Counted from the first letter of the stretch, positions 1 through 11,392 are shown. The stretch is DNA of 64,000 bases from Streptomyces rhizosphaerihabitans (GCF_025399795.1 NZ_JAODTZ010000047.1:1-64000); one strand, 5' to 3'. Numbers and translations are program-made. Notes: generated from the sequence alone by a model not told the origin.

Positions 1-1146
1 CGCCGCGACGCGGTCCGCGACGGCCGCCCGTTCCGACTCCGAGCGCAGGCCCAGCAGCAGCGGGACACGGCCCTCGACGGGACGTACGCCCAGCAGGACC
101 GGGACACCGACCGAGGCCAGCTCCTCGGCGACCGCGCGGGCCAGGACCGCCCAGCCGCCGCCGGGGGCGAGGCCGTCGGCGAGTCGCATCACGACCGGCA
201 GGAGCGGGCCGGCGCCGGGCTTGAAGCCGAGCACCCGGGCCTGTGCGGGCGCGTCCTCGGCCTCGATACGGCCCTCGGCGAGGTCGGTCAGGAAGTCGCC
301 GCGCCCCCGCGCGGCCAGTTCCTCCTCCTGGCGTGCCTGCATCAGCACGACCGCCAGGATGCCGGCGGCCCGTTCGGCGGCGATCCGGTGCACCGGGGCG
401 ACCGGCGCGCCGACCGGCAGCAGAACCAGGCGGGCCCGTACGGAACCGGTGCCGGGGCCGCCGCCGGGCACGTCCACCAGGGTGGTCCCCGCGGGCGGCT
501 CCTCCTTGTGCTGGCCGCGCAGCCCCTCCCAGACCTGGAGCGGGTCGGCGCCCGTGGAGCCGGCCCCGGCGGCGTACAGGAGCTGTCCGTCGGCCGTCTC
601 CAGGAAGACCGGGTTTCCGCTGAAGTCGGCCAGAATGCGCAGGACTTGAGGCACTCCGCCGCCGCCGAGCAGGGCCTCGGTGCAGCGCCGGTGGACTTCT
701 TCGGCCTGTTGGAGCAGCGCGTAGTGGCCGTTGACGATCTCGGTGTGGATCTCCTCCGTGACCGTCACGAAGGGCACCTCGCGATGCAGCTGGACCAGCG
801 GCAGACCGGTGGACCGCGCCGTCTCCACGAGCGCGGCGGGCAGCCGGGTGAAGCGCGGGCCGAGCTCCACGACGAGCGCCGCGATTCCGCGCTCGGCGAG
901 GGTGCGGACGAACGCGCGCTGGTCGGCCGGGCGGGTGCCGAGACCGTAGCCCGTGGTCAGCAGCAGTTCGCCGCCCTTGAGCAGCGAGGCGATGTTCGGG
1001 ACCTCGCCCGCGTGCACCCAGCGCACGGTCCGTTGCAGCCGGTCGGCCCCCGCGATGATCTCCGGCAGCCCGCTGCGCAGTCCGGGCAGCTCAAGCGCCC
1101 GCTGCACGGTGATTCCGGCGCCTTGGGTGTCGTAACGGCTGTCCAT
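1..1146 (-). CDS. PucR-family transcriptional regulator, partial (C-terminus beyond left edge)
   Basis: Open for 382 codons from an ATG at 1146 to the window edge with no stop, so the C-terminus is missing. The N-terminal part (from GITVQRALELPGL) has the pattern of the PucR/purine-catabolism regulator domain, with the typical GGELLLTTGYGLG segment near residue 60. The middle is a GAF-like/CdaR-type region, and the missing end would carry the PucR C-terminal helix-turn-helix. Family members regulate purine or amine catabolism genes. The downstream neighbour in the same direction is an FAD oxidase 127 bp upstream of this start; co-transcription is possible but not shown. Target unknown. Confidence 0.85.
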   Translation of the reverse strand, partial: MDSRYDTQGAGITVQRALELPGLRSGLPEIIAGADRLQRTVRWVHAGEVPNIASLLKGGELLLTTGYGLGTRPADQRAFVRTLAERGIAALVVELGPRFTRLPAALVETARSTGLPLVQLHREVPFVTVTEEIHTEIVNGHYALLQQAEEVHRRCTEALLGGGGVPQVLRILADFSGNPVFLETADGQLLYAAGAGSTGADPLQVWEGLRGQHKEEPPAGTTLVDVPGGGPGTGSVRARLVLLPVGAPVAPVHRIAAERAAGILAVVLMQARQEEELAARGRGDFLTDLAEGRIEAEDAPAQARVLGFKPGAGPLLPVVMRLADGLAPGGGWAVLARAVAEELASVGVPVLLGVRPVEGRVPLLLGLRSESERAAVADRVAA

Positions 1147-1272
1147 GCAGCGGACGCTACCCGCGGACGGGTTCCGGAGGCATCTCCGGCCGGTGGCAGG
1201 ACATGCCGGGCTCCGTCGCGGGCGGCGCCCCGGCAGACACGGCGAGGGCCGGAGGGCCCGGGAACGCCGCGG

Positions 1273-2664
1273 TCAAGCCACCGGTACCGGGGTGATGTTG
1301 TGGTTGAAGCGGAAGACGTTGTCCGGGTCGTACTCGGCCTTCACCGCGGCCAGCCGCCGCAGGTTCTCGGCGCCGAGGCCGGCCGTCACGCGGTCGGTGC
1401 CCTCGTCCCCGATGAAGTTCAGATAGACCGCGCCGGTGCTCCACGGCCGGACGTCCTCGCGGACCTTCCTGACCCACGCGACGCACCGTTCGTCGTCGGC
1501 GGGGCTCTCCCAGATCCCGAAGGGGTGCACGGCCCAGGGCGCGTCCCGGTAGGGGACCGGGAACCGGGACGGGCCGGCGGCGATGGCGCCGCCCTGCGGG
1601 AACAGCGCGTGCTGGTTGCCGGTGGGGACCGGCATGGCGTCGCCGAGGGCGCAGTAGACGTCCACGAAGTCGTCGGGCGCGCCGGTCAGGTACTCCGCCG
1701 ACCAGTAGTTCCGCATCCCGGGCGGGTCGTCGAGCATGCACTGGAAGTCGGGGTAGGGCAGGGCGGTGACGATCTCGACCTCGTGCGGCAGCGCCAGCAG
1801 CGGTTGGGCGACCTTGCGCATGTCGTCCTCGCCGCCCGCGTACGCGACCAGCGCGCCGCACAGCCGCTTGCCGACCAGGTGCTCGGGCATGAACTCCTCG
1901 GGCGGGCCGGTCAGGTAGATGACGCCGCCGCTCGCCTCCGGGGGACCGTTCTCGATGATCTCGCGGTAGATGCGGACCACGTCGGGGCCGGCGTCCGGCT
2001 GGAACATCACCATGGCGATCGAGAACTCGGGCAGCGGGTGCAGCTTGAGGGTCAGCGCGGTGGCGACGCCGAAGTTCCCGCCGCCGCCGTGCAGGGCCCA
2101 GAACAGCTCCGGGTTCTCCTGGTCGGTGGCGCGCACCGGCGAACCGTCGGCGGTCACCAGCTCGACCCCGAGCAGATTGTCGACGGCGAGGCCGAGCGAC
2201 CGGTCCAGCCAGCCGCTGCCGCCGCCGAGAACGAAGCCTCCGACGCCGGTCGTCGAGACACGGCCGCCGGTGGTCGCGAGGCCGTAGGGCTGGGCGGCCC
2301 GGTCGAGATGGCTCATGACGGCGCCGCCCTCGACCCGTACGGTCTCGGATCCGGGGTGGACGGTGACCGCGTGCATCCGGCTGAGGTCGATGACCAGACC
2401 GCCGTCGTTGAGCGACATGCCGGAGACGCTGTGGCCGCCACCCCGCACCGCGATCGGCAGATCCAGCTCCCGCGCGAAGCGCACCGCGCGCGACACGTCG
2501 CTCTCGCCCTCGCACAGCGCGATCACGGCGGGCCGCCGGTCGATCATCGCGTTGAAGATCGTCCGGGCTTCGTCGTACCCCGGATCGTCCGGGGTGACCA
2601 CGTCACCGGAGAGATCGGCGCGGAGTGCGACCAGTGCCGCGCCCGCTTTCGAAAGGGGAGCCAT
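1273..2664 (-). CDS. FAD-binding oxidase, berberine-bridge-enzyme type (PCMH fold)
   Basis: 463 aa from ATG 2664. The reading frame stays open further upstream, but this ATG starts the family alignment. The N-terminal half is an FAD-binding PCMH-type domain: the RGGGHSVSG motif holds the His that normally binds FAD covalently. The second covalent site (Cys in GxCPxVG of bicovalent BBE-like oxidases) reads GRVSTTGVGG here, so flavin is probably attached once. The C-terminal NHNITPV is the BBE-domain ending. These enzymes oxidise sugars, alkaloids or secondary metabolites; the substrate cannot be told. No signal peptide is evident. Confidence 0.88.
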   Translation of the reverse strand: MAPLSKAGAALVALRADLSGDVVTPDDPGYDEARTIFNAMIDRRPAVIALCEGESDVSRAVRFARELDLPIAVRGGGHSVSGMSLNDGGLVIDLSRMHAVTVHPGSETVRVEGGAVMSHLDRAAQPYGLATTGGRVSTTGVGGFVLGGGSGWLDRSLGLAVDNLLGVELVTADGSPVRATDQENPELFWALHGGGGNFGVATALTLKLHPLPEFSIAMVMFQPDAGPDVVRIYREIIENGPPEASGGVIYLTGPPEEFMPEHLVGKRLCGALVAYAGGEDDMRKVAQPLLALPHEVEIVTALPYPDFQCMLDDPPGMRNYWSAEYLTGAPDDFVDVYCALGDAMPVPTGNQHALFPQGGAIAAGPSRFPVPYRDAPWAVHPFGIWESPADDERCVAWVRKVREDVRPWSTGAVYLNFIGDEGTDRVTAGLGAENLRRLAAVKAEYDPDNVFRFNHNITPVPVA

Positions 2665-2774
2665 GGGGAGCCGCCCCCTTCCATGAGGGGACAGGACTGC
2701 TTCCAGGCTAGGCGGGTACGGCGGATCGGGCACGCCGGGGAGGCGGTGTCCCGGGCGCCCGATCCGGGGCGGGT

Positions 2775-4601
2775 TCAGCCGCCGTACGCCCCGCTCGCCG
2801 TCAGCCGCAGGGCCGTGTCGATCAGCGGAACGTGGCTGAAGGCCTGCGGGAAGTTCCCGACCTGGCGCTGCAGGCGCGGGTCCCACTCCTCGGCCAGCAG
2901 CCCGAGGTCGTTGCGCAGGGCCAGCAGGCGCTCGAAGAGCTTGCGGGCCTCGTCGACCCGGCCGATCATCGCGAGGTCGTCGGCCATCCAGAACGAGCAC
3001 GCGAGGAACGCGCCCTCGTCGCCTTCGAGACCGTCCACGCCCGCGTTCTCGCCGGAGGTCGGATAACGCAGGATGAAGCCGTCCGAGGTGGACAGCTCGC
3101 GCTGGATCGCCTCGATGGTGCCGATCACCCGCTTGTCGTCCGGCGGCAGGAAGCCCATCTGCGGGATGAGCAGCAGCGAGGCGTCGAGCTCCTTCGAGCC
3201 GTACGACTGCGTGAACGTGTTCCGGTCCTTGTCGTAGCCCTTCTCGCACACGTCCCGGTGGATGTCGTCACGCAGTTCGCGCCACTTCTCCAGCGGCCCG
3301 TCCGCGTCCCCGGACTCGATGAGCTTGATGGTGCGGTCGACGGCGACCCAGGCCATCACCTTGGAGTGCACGAAGTGCCGCCGCGGACCCCGGACTTCCC
3401 AGATTCCCTCGTCCGGCTGGTCCCAGTGGCTCTCCAGGTAGCGGATCAGCTTCAACTGGAGCAGCGAGGCGTAGTCGTTGCGGGACAGACCCGTCATATG
3501 GGCCAGGTGCAGGGCCTCGGTGACCTCGCCGTAGACGTCGAGCTGGAGCTGGTGCGCCGCTCCGTTGCCGACCCGTACGGGCGCCGAACCCTCGTACCCG
3601 GGAAGCCAGTCGAGCTCGGCCTCGCCCAACTCCCGTTCCCCCGCGATGCCGTACATGATCTGGAGGTTCTCCGGGTCGCCCGCGACCGCGCGCAGCAGCC
3701 ACTCGCGCCAGGCGCGGGCCTCCTCGCGGTAGCCGGTGCGCAGCAGCGAGGAGAGGGTGATGGCCGCGTCGCGCAGCCAGGTGTAGCGGTAGTCCCAGTT
3801 GCGTACGCCGCCGATCTCCTCCGGGAGGGAGGTGGTGGGCGCGGCGACGATGCCGCCCGTGGGCGCGTACGTCAGGGCCTTCAGCGTGATCAGGGAGCGG
3901 ACGACGGCCTCGCGGTAGGGGCCGTGGTACGTGCACTGGTCGACCCAGTCGCGCCAGAACTCCTCGGTCGCCTCAAGGGACTGCTCCGGTTCGGGCAGCG
4001 GGGGCGGCTGCTTGTGCGAGGGCTCCCACGAGATTGTGAAGGCGATCCGGTCGCCCGGCGCCACCGTGAAGTCGGCGTACGTGGTCAGATCCTTGCCGTA
4101 CGTCTCGCAGTCCGTGTCGAACCAGACCGAGTCCGGTCCGGCGACCGCGACCGTGCGCCCCTCGTGCCGATGCACCCAGGGCACCACGCGGCCGTACGAG
4201 AAACGCATCCGCAGCGCGGAGCGCATCGGTACCCGGCCCGTGACGCCCTCGACGATGCGGATCAGCTGCGGTGCGCCGTCACGAGGGGGCATGAAATCGG
4301 TCACCCGGACCGTACCGCGCGGTGTGTCCCACTCGGATTCGAGGATCAGTGAGTCGCCGTGGTACCGGCGGCGACTCGCGGTGGGGGGCTGGGCGTCGGC
4401 CGCGTGCGCGGGTCCGAGCCGCCAGAATCCGTGTTCCTCCGTACCCAGCAGTCCCGCGAAGATGGCATGGGAGTCGAAGCGGGGCAGGCACAGCCAGTCG
4501 ACTGTGCCGTCCCGGCAGACCAGCGCTGCTGTCTGCATGTCTCCGATGAGTGCGTAGTCCTCGATGCGCCCGGCCACGTGCATCTCCAGTCGAACGGCCA
4601 C
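2775..4601 (-). CDS. Glycoside hydrolase family 15 protein (trehalase/glucoamylase-like)
   Basis: 608 aa if started at GTG 4601, which has AAGGGG four bases upstream; ATG 4583 is in frame but too far from that ribosome site. The N-terminus GRIEDYALIGDMQTAALV and the (alpha/alpha)6-barrel motifs VRNWDYRYTWLRDAA and GIWEVRGPRRHFVHSK are typical of actinobacterial GH15 proteins, several of which are trehalases rather than glucoamylases. IWE contains the expected catalytic Glu. No signal peptide, so cytoplasmic. It is divergent from pyrG across a 514-bp region with repeated CTGCGGAAC boxes. Substrate (trehalose, maltose or other alpha-glucosides) is not decidable from sequence. Confidence 0.9.
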   Translation of the reverse strand: MAVRLEMHVAGRIEDYALIGDMQTAALVCRDGTVDWLCLPRFDSHAIFAGLLGTEEHGFWRLGPAHAADAQPPTASRRRYHGDSLILESEWDTPRGTVRVTDFMPPRDGAPQLIRIVEGVTGRVPMRSALRMRFSYGRVVPWVHRHEGRTVAVAGPDSVWFDTDCETYGKDLTTYADFTVAPGDRIAFTISWEPSHKQPPPLPEPEQSLEATEEFWRDWVDQCTYHGPYREAVVRSLITLKALTYAPTGGIVAAPTTSLPEEIGGVRNWDYRYTWLRDAAITLSSLLRTGYREEARAWREWLLRAVAGDPENLQIMYGIAGERELGEAELDWLPGYEGSAPVRVGNGAAHQLQLDVYGEVTEALHLAHMTGLSRNDYASLLQLKLIRYLESHWDQPDEGIWEVRGPRRHFVHSKVMAWVAVDRTIKLIESGDADGPLEKWRELRDDIHRDVCEKGYDKDRNTFTQSYGSKELDASLLLIPQMGFLPPDDKRVIGTIEAIQRELSTSDGFILRYPTSGENAGVDGLEGDEGAFLACSFWMADDLAMIGRVDEARKLFERLLALRNDLGLLAEEWDPRLQRQVGNFPQAFSHVPLIDTALRLTASGAYGG

Positions 4602-5115
4602 GTCGCCCCTTCGCGGGGCGGTCGCTCTTGCGGTCAAAGGGAACGTAGGTACTGCGGAACAGTAGGCAATGGGATGGTCGATACCTGCGGAACGTCGATG
4701 ATGGGGGACGTCCGTCATGCGTCGCTGCGAAACGTCAGTTGTCGGTGCGATGGGCGATGCGATTGTCGTCTCGAAACGAACTGACAGGCCCTCTTTGTTC
4801 CGGATACGTGCGGGATGGTGCCGTGTGCCGGAAGGCTCGGCAGCGAGTGTCCGAGCAGGATACGACGCACGTGGGAGATCCGCGTGCTGCTCCGGGCAAC
4901 CCGGCTGAGCCGATCGAGTGAGCGGTGTGCGAGGTGTGTGCCCGGGTGTGCACGGAGCGTGGCCGGAAGCGGCCTCGTCCGGTCGCTGATACCCTGGTAG
5001 CCCGTGGACCGGTGGGCAAGAAACCCCCGAACCGCAGCGACGGCACCCCCGGAAATCTCCGGGCCCCACGCCGGCACGCACCCCAGACCGCGACCACGGG
5101 AGCCCCCTCTTGGCC
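4602..5115. promoter_or_regulatory. Divergent intergenic region GH15/pyrG with repeated CTGCGGAAC boxes
   Basis: No gene is supported here; the small ORFs lack Streptomyces codon bias. CTGCGGAAC occurs at 4652-4660 and 4685-4693 (33 bp, about three helical turns apart) and a one-mismatch copy CTGCGAAAC at 4725-4733. The region must contain the promoters of both the GH15 gene (minus) and pyrG (plus). Which one the boxes serve is unknown. Confidence 0.45.
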
Positions 5116-6783
<1,668 letters not shown>

Positions 6784-6900
6784 GGCCGAGCAGAACCAGG
6801 TTGTACGGTGACCGGGGTGCGGGTCCGCGGGTGTTCCCGCGGGCGCGTGCCCCGGTTCCGTCACCGGACCGGACTCTTTCTGCGTGTGGGAGGACAGGCC

Positions 6901-7527
6901 ATGACGATCAAGGACACCCCCGAGGAGTGGGAGGTCCGGGCGACCGAGACCCCCTTCAAGGGCAACAAGACCTCGGTGCGCACCGACGACGTGGTCATGC
7001 CCGACGGATCGGTCGTGCGCCGCGACTACCAGGTCCACCCGGGCTCGGTGGCCGTACTCGCCCTGGACGCCGAGGACCGCGTCGTGATCCTGCGCCAGTA
7101 CCGCCACCCGGTGCGCCAGAAGCTCTGGGAGATCCCGGCGGGTCTGCTCGACATCCCCGGTGAGAACCCGCTGCACGCCGCCCAGCGCGAGCTGTACGAG
7201 GAGGCGCACGTCAAGGCGGAGAGCTGGGGCGTGCTGACCGACGTCTACACCACGCCCGGCGGCTGCGACGAAGCCATCCGGATCTTCCTGGCCCGCGATC
7301 TCTCCGAGGTGGAGGGCGAGCGGTTCGAGGTCGAGGACGAGGAGGCCGACATGGAGCTGGCCCGCGTCCCTCTCGGCGAACTCGTCCGCGGTGTGCTGGC
7401 CGGCGATCTGCACAACAACTGCCTGGTCGTGGGCGTCCTCTCGCTCGTTGCCGCGCGGCAGGGCGATGGACTCGAGGCGCTGCGCCCGGCCGGGGCACCG
7501 TGGCCCGCACGCCCCTTCGAGGCCTGA
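6901..7527 (+). CDS. NUDIX hydrolase, ADP-ribose pyrophosphatase type
   Basis: 208 aa from ATG 6901, with GGGAGGA at 6888-6894. The upstream in-frame extension to 6808 lacks a ribosome site. The NUDIX region GLLDIPGENPLHAAQREL continuing into YEEAHV is the form seen in actinobacterial ADP-ribose pyrophosphatases (one residue longer than the canonical GX5E spacing), and the preceding QYRHPVRQKLWEIPAG is the usual substrate-side segment. It would cleave ADP-ribose to AMP and ribose-5-phosphate. The pyrG-NUDIX pairing is common in actinobacteria. Confidence 0.92.
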   Translation: MTIKDTPEEWEVRATETPFKGNKTSVRTDDVVMPDGSVVRRDYQVHPGSVAVLALDAEDRVVILRQYRHPVRQKLWEIPAGLLDIPGENPLHAAQRELYEEAHVKAESWGVLTDVYTTPGGCDEAIRIFLARDLSEVEGERFEVEDEEADMELARVPLGELVRGVLAGDLHNNCLVVGVLSLVAARQGDGLEALRPAGAPWPARPFEA

Positions 7528-7743
7528 TCCCGCCGCTGGAGCGACTCCGCCGTCCCGCTGCTCCGCCCCGGACGGGCCGTATACGCCCATCCGGGGATGC
7601 CAGTCCTACGATCGGCTGATCCGATCGGGGGACGTCTCCGTCGCGCTCCGCCCGGATCGTCGCAGAGCGTGAACTAGGCTCTGGAAACGCCCGAACCGGA
7701 GTCCCGGCGGGCTTGCGCGTGCAGTGGAACGGGAGCGTGGCCC

Positions 7744-9825
7744 GTGGCGGATCAGGCAGTGGACGACGGCGGCACCAAGGTGTCGGCCAAGGGGCAGCGC
7801 CCGGCTGCCGGGTCCGCTCCTACGAAGAGTCAGTTCCTGGGCCGTGCAAGAGAGTTGAAGGAACTCCGGGCGGACATCGAGCGGGCGGGCCTCGACACCA
7901 TCGCCGGCCGCAAGGCCCCGCGGGCCAGGGTGCTGCTCATCGCGGGCAAGCCCGGCTCCGGCCGCAGCGCGCTCGCCGCTCAGCTCGCCGCGCAGGTCGC
8001 CGAGAGTTACCCCGACGGCATACTGCGCGCCCGGCTCACCGAACCCGACGGCACGCCGGTGTCCACCGAGGCCACCGCGCGGGAACTGCTCACCGCCCTC
8101 GGACTGTCCACGCCCCCCGGAGCCGACGCCGACGACCTCGGCGAGCGGTTGCGCGAGGCCCTCGCGATCCGCCGGGCGGTGCTCCTGCTCGATGACGCGG
8201 CAGACGCCGAACAGGTCGACGCGCTGCTGCCCGACTCCCCGGACTGCCTGGTCATCGCCGTCTCCGGCGGGCCGCTGACCGGCATCGCGGACGTCCGCCC
8301 CTGCACCCTCGGCGGCCTGGACACCAAGTCCGCCCTCGAACTCCTCGACCACTTCACCGGCTCGGTGCGCATCACCGTCGACCCGCTCGCCGCCGAAGGG
8401 CTGGTCGAACTGTGCGCGGGCCAGCCCACCGCGCTGGTGCTGGCCGGCGGCTGGCTCGCAGCGCGCCCTGCCTCCGCCGTCGCCGACCTCGCCAAGCAGC
8501 TGCGCACCGAGGGCGAGGACGGCACCCCGCTGGCCCGTGTCTTCCGGCTCTCGTACGCCTCCCTGCCGAGCACCTCGGCGCGGATACTGCGACTGCTCTC
8601 GCTGGCCCCCGCGGGCCTCGTCGATCCGCACACCGCCTCCGCGCTGGCCGGCTGCTCGGTCCAGGCGGCACACACCGCGCTGGACGAATTCGTCGCCCTC
8701 GGCCTGCTGCGGGCGGTTCCCTCGCCGCTGCCGCAGTACGAGGTCCCCGGCTGTTTCCAGCCACTGCTCCGGGCGCTCGTCGACACCCATGACCGGCCCG
8801 CCGAGGTGCAGCTGGCCCGCGCCCGGATGCTGGAACGGACCGTACGGCTGCTGGTGTCCTGCCGTGCCATCACCGAGACCGACAGCTCGCCGGCCCGCGA
8901 GAAGCTCGCCGGAATGCCGCGTGCCCTGCGCTTCTCCAGCCCCCGGGCGGCAGAGGACTGGCTGCGCGTCCGGCAGCCCGCGCTGCTCGCCTCGGCCCGG
9001 CTGGCGGTCGCCGACGGGGAGCTGGACACCCTTGCCCGACGGCTGATGGCCGCCCTGGTGCGGGCGATGGTCGTCCATTTCGGCACCCGGGCCGCGGCGT
9101 CCGAGCTGTACGGGATCCACCGGCTCGTCCTGGATGTCGCCGAACGCCGGAACCTGCCCCGCGAGAAGGCCGCGGCCCTGCTCAATCTGGCCGATCTGGA
9201 CGCGCAGACCGGCCGCAGGACCGACGCCCTCGCCCGCTACCGTGCCGCGCTCGACGCCGGACGCGAGGCGAACGACCCGTACGCGACCGGCCGCGCGATG
9301 GAATCCGTAGGCGGTGCCCACCAGGAGCTCGGGGACCACGACCGGGCCGCCGACTGGTACGGCAGGGCGCTCGCCCAGCGGCTCGCGCGGGACGAGCGTG
9401 TGGACGCCGCCCGGCTGTACGGGCGCATCGCCACCGTGCACACCTACGCGGGTCGCTACGGCGAGGCGCAGGTCAACTGGCGCGCCGCGGTCGCCGGGCA
9501 CCGCAAGAACGGTGATGTCGCCTCCCAGGCAAGGGCGTTGAGCGAGATGGCGCGCGTCCAGGAGTACGCGGGGCGGCCCGAGGAGTCGCTGCGCACCTGC
9601 CAGGAGGCGGTCGAATGGGCGCGTCGCGCGGACGACGCACGCCTGCAGGCCGCGCTGCAGCTCAGGCTGGCCGACACTCTGGACCGGCTCGGCGACCCGG
9701 CCGCCGCCCGGCTGCACCGCGCGGCGGCCGAGCGCATGCTGGGAGATGAGCTCCCGGAGAGCGCATCCGGCATGGAACACGACGCTAACGCCTACGAAAT
9801 CCGCAGTGCATCCGCTGAAGATTGA
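7744..9825 (+). CDS. STAND/NB-ARC-like ATPase with TPR repeats, no DNA-binding domain
   Basis: 693 aa from GTG 7744. Residues about 35-330 look like an NB-ARC/AP-ATPase module: a P-loop GKPGSGRS, Walker B VLLLDDAAD, and a winged-helix region with VFRLSYASLP. Residues about 440-680 form tetratricopeptide-like helices (for example ALARYRAALDAGREA, AADWYGRALAQRL). AfsR/SARP regulators share this layout but add an N-terminal OmpR-type DNA-binding domain that is absent here, so this is more likely a signalling scaffold. The Walker A Lys is Arg (codon CGC), which normally abolishes ATP hydrolysis. Confidence 0.85.
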   Translation: MADQAVDDGGTKVSAKGQRPAAGSAPTKSQFLGRARELKELRADIERAGLDTIAGRKAPRARVLLIAGKPGSGRSALAAQLAAQVAESYPDGILRARLTEPDGTPVSTEATARELLTALGLSTPPGADADDLGERLREALAIRRAVLLLDDAADAEQVDALLPDSPDCLVIAVSGGPLTGIADVRPCTLGGLDTKSALELLDHFTGSVRITVDPLAAEGLVELCAGQPTALVLAGGWLAARPASAVADLAKQLRTEGEDGTPLARVFRLSYASLPSTSARILRLLSLAPAGLVDPHTASALAGCSVQAAHTALDEFVALGLLRAVPSPLPQYEVPGCFQPLLRALVDTHDRPAEVQLARARMLERTVRLLVSCRAITETDSSPAREKLAGMPRALRFSSPRAAEDWLRVRQPALLASARLAVADGELDTLARRLMAALVRAMVVHFGTRAAASELYGIHRLVLDVAERRNLPREKAAALLNLADLDAQTGRRTDALARYRAALDAGREANDPYATGRAMESVGGAHQELGDHDRAADWYGRALAQRLARDERVDAARLYGRIATVHTYAGRYGEAQVNWRAAVAGHRKNGDVASQARALSEMARVQEYAGRPEESLRTCQEAVEWARRADDARLQAALQLRLADTLDRLGDPAAARLHRAAAERMLGDELPESASGMEHDANAYEIRSASAED

Positions 9826-9925
9826 TGCATTGAAAGGCTAGACAGAGAGAACCCCTTCATTAGACTGGCTCCGCCGCGTTCTTCCGTGGTGTCTCCCGGT
9901 GTGCTCCCGTACGTCGGGTATGACA

Positions 9926-9963
9926 TGCATTGCCTGGCTTGCATCGCCTCGGCATGCATAGCC
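9926..9963 (+). promoter_or_regulatory. Three direct TGCATnGCC repeats upstream of ald
   Basis: TGCATTGCC (9926), TGCATCGCC (9940) and TGCATAGCC (9955) start 14 and 15 bp apart, 34-71 bp before the ald start. Two further TGCAT words lie at 9807 and 9826. In other actinobacteria ald is controlled by an Lrp/AsnC regulator (AldR) binding multiple phased sites; no aldR is adjacent here. Role as an operator array is inference. Confidence 0.45.
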
Positions 9964-9996
9964 CCAGAGCCCTCTGAATCAAGGACCGTGATCGAC

Positions 9997-11112
9997 GTGA
10001 AGGTCGGCATCCCCCGCGAGGTCAAGAACAACGAGTTCCGGGTGGCCATCACCCCCGCCGGCGTGCACGAGCTCGTGCGCCACGGCCACCAGGTCTTCGT
10101 CGAGCAGAACGCCGGTGTCGGCTCCTCGATCACGGACGAGGAGTACGTCTTCGCCGGTGCGCAGATCCTGCCCACTGCAGACGAGGTCTGGGCCACCGCC
10201 GACCTGCTGCTGAAGGTCAAGGAGCCCATCGCGGAGGAGTACCACCGGCTCCGCAAGGACCAGACGCTCTTCACCTACCTGCACCTGGCTGCCTCCAGGG
10301 AGTGCACGGACGCGCTCCTGGAGTCCGGCACCACGGCGATCGCGTACGAGACCGTCGAGCTGCCCAGCCGCGCGCTGCCGCTGCTCGCCCCGATGTCCGA
10401 GGTCGCGGGCCGTCTCGCTCCGCAGGTCGGCGCCTACCACCTGATGCGCGCCAACGGCGGCCGCGGTGTCCTGCCCGGCGGTGTCCCGGGTGTGCTGGCG
10501 GCCAAGGCCGTCGTCATCGGCGGTGGCGTCTCCGGCTGGAACGCCGCGCAGATCGCCATCGGCATGGGCTTCCACGTGACCCTGCTCGACCGCGACATCA
10601 ACAAGCTCAAGGAGGCGGACAAGATCTTCGGTACGAAGATCCAGACCGTCGTCTCCAACGCCTTCGAGCTGGAGAAGGCCTGCCTCGAGGCCGACCTCGT
10701 CATCGGTGCCGTGCTGATCCCCGGCGCCAAGGCTCCGAAGCTGGTCACCAACGAGCTCGTCTCGCGGATGAAGGCGGGAAGTGTCCTTGTCGACATCGCG
10801 ATCGACCAGGGCGGCTGCTTCGAGGACTCGCGTCCGACCACGCACGCCGAGCCGACCTTCCCGGTCCACAACTCGGTCTTCTACTGCGTCGCCAACATGC
10901 CCGGCGCGGTGCCCAACACCTCGACGTACGCGCTGACCAATGCCACGCTGCCGTACATCGTCGAGCTCGCCAACCGCGGCTGGGTCGAGGCGCTGCGCCG
11001 TGACGACGCACTGGCCAAGGGCCTCAACACCCATGACGGCAAGGTTGTCTACCGCGAGGTCGCCGAGGCCCACGGGCTGGAGCACGTCGAGCTGGAGAGC
11101 CTGCTCGGCTGA
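9997..11112 (+). CDS. ald: Alanine dehydrogenase
   Basis: 371 aa from GTG 9997, giving the family N-terminus KVGIPREVKNNEFRVAITP; GTG 9988 is in frame but sits only two bases from AAGGA at 9981. Catalyses reversible NAD-dependent deamination of L-alanine to pyruvate and ammonium. It has the catalytic His in FTYLHLAAS, the NAD Rossmann motif VVIGGGVSGWNAAQIA, and the signature SVLVDIAIDQGGCFE. Length matches the family. Three TGCAT repeats lie upstream and a strong hairpin terminator follows. Confidence 0.97.
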   Translation: MKVGIPREVKNNEFRVAITPAGVHELVRHGHQVFVEQNAGVGSSITDEEYVFAGAQILPTADEVWATADLLLKVKEPIAEEYHRLRKDQTLFTYLHLAASRECTDALLESGTTAIAYETVELPSRALPLLAPMSEVAGRLAPQVGAYHLMRANGGRGVLPGGVPGVLAAKAVVIGGGVSGWNAAQIAIGMGFHVTLLDRDINKLKEADKIFGTKIQTVVSNAFELEKACLEADLVIGAVLIPGAKAPKLVTNELVSRMKAGSVLVDIAIDQGGCFEDSRPTTHAEPTFPVHNSVFYCVANMPGAVPNTSTYALTNATLPYIVELANRGWVEALRRDDALAKGLNTHDGKVVYREVAEAHGLEHVELESLLG

Positions 11113-11198
11113 GTTTCCCGGCGGCTCCAGGAGTCGACATCGCGGCCGACTCCAAGCCGACAAAAGGCGATACGTCAACACGGGTCGTCAACACCGCG

Positions 11199-11237
11199 CA
11201 CCCGGCCGGACCTTGCCCGACAAGGTCCGGCCGGGTG
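11199..11237 (+). terminator. Hairpin terminator after ald
   Basis: Perfect 17-bp inverted repeat: arms 11199-11215 and 11221-11237 with a 5-nt loop, 86 bp after the ald stop. There is no T-tract, which is usual for Streptomyces. It separates ald from the parA transcript. Confidence 0.8.
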
Positions 11238-11392
11238 TGTGTCGGGTCACTTTGCGACACTCGTTCAACTCGCCGCGAACGTAACTCTTCAACCGATTCG
11301 CACACCGGTGAAACCTGCCGTGCGACGGCCTTACGCCCTTGACAGAGGGGTGTTCGGTTGCCGACACATCGGGTCGGGTCCGGCGGATTGTG

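Noticed and set aside
388..3066. 892-codon plus-strand ORF opposite the PucR, FAD-oxidase and GH15 genes
   Set aside because: High-GC antisense shadow: the minus frames carry recognisable families, this one shows only Arg/Gly/Ala-rich sequence.
7609..7627. CGATCGG-CTGAT-CCGATCG palindrome before the STAND/TPR gene
   Set aside because: Only 7-bp arms of very common bases; no supporting copy or promoter geometry.
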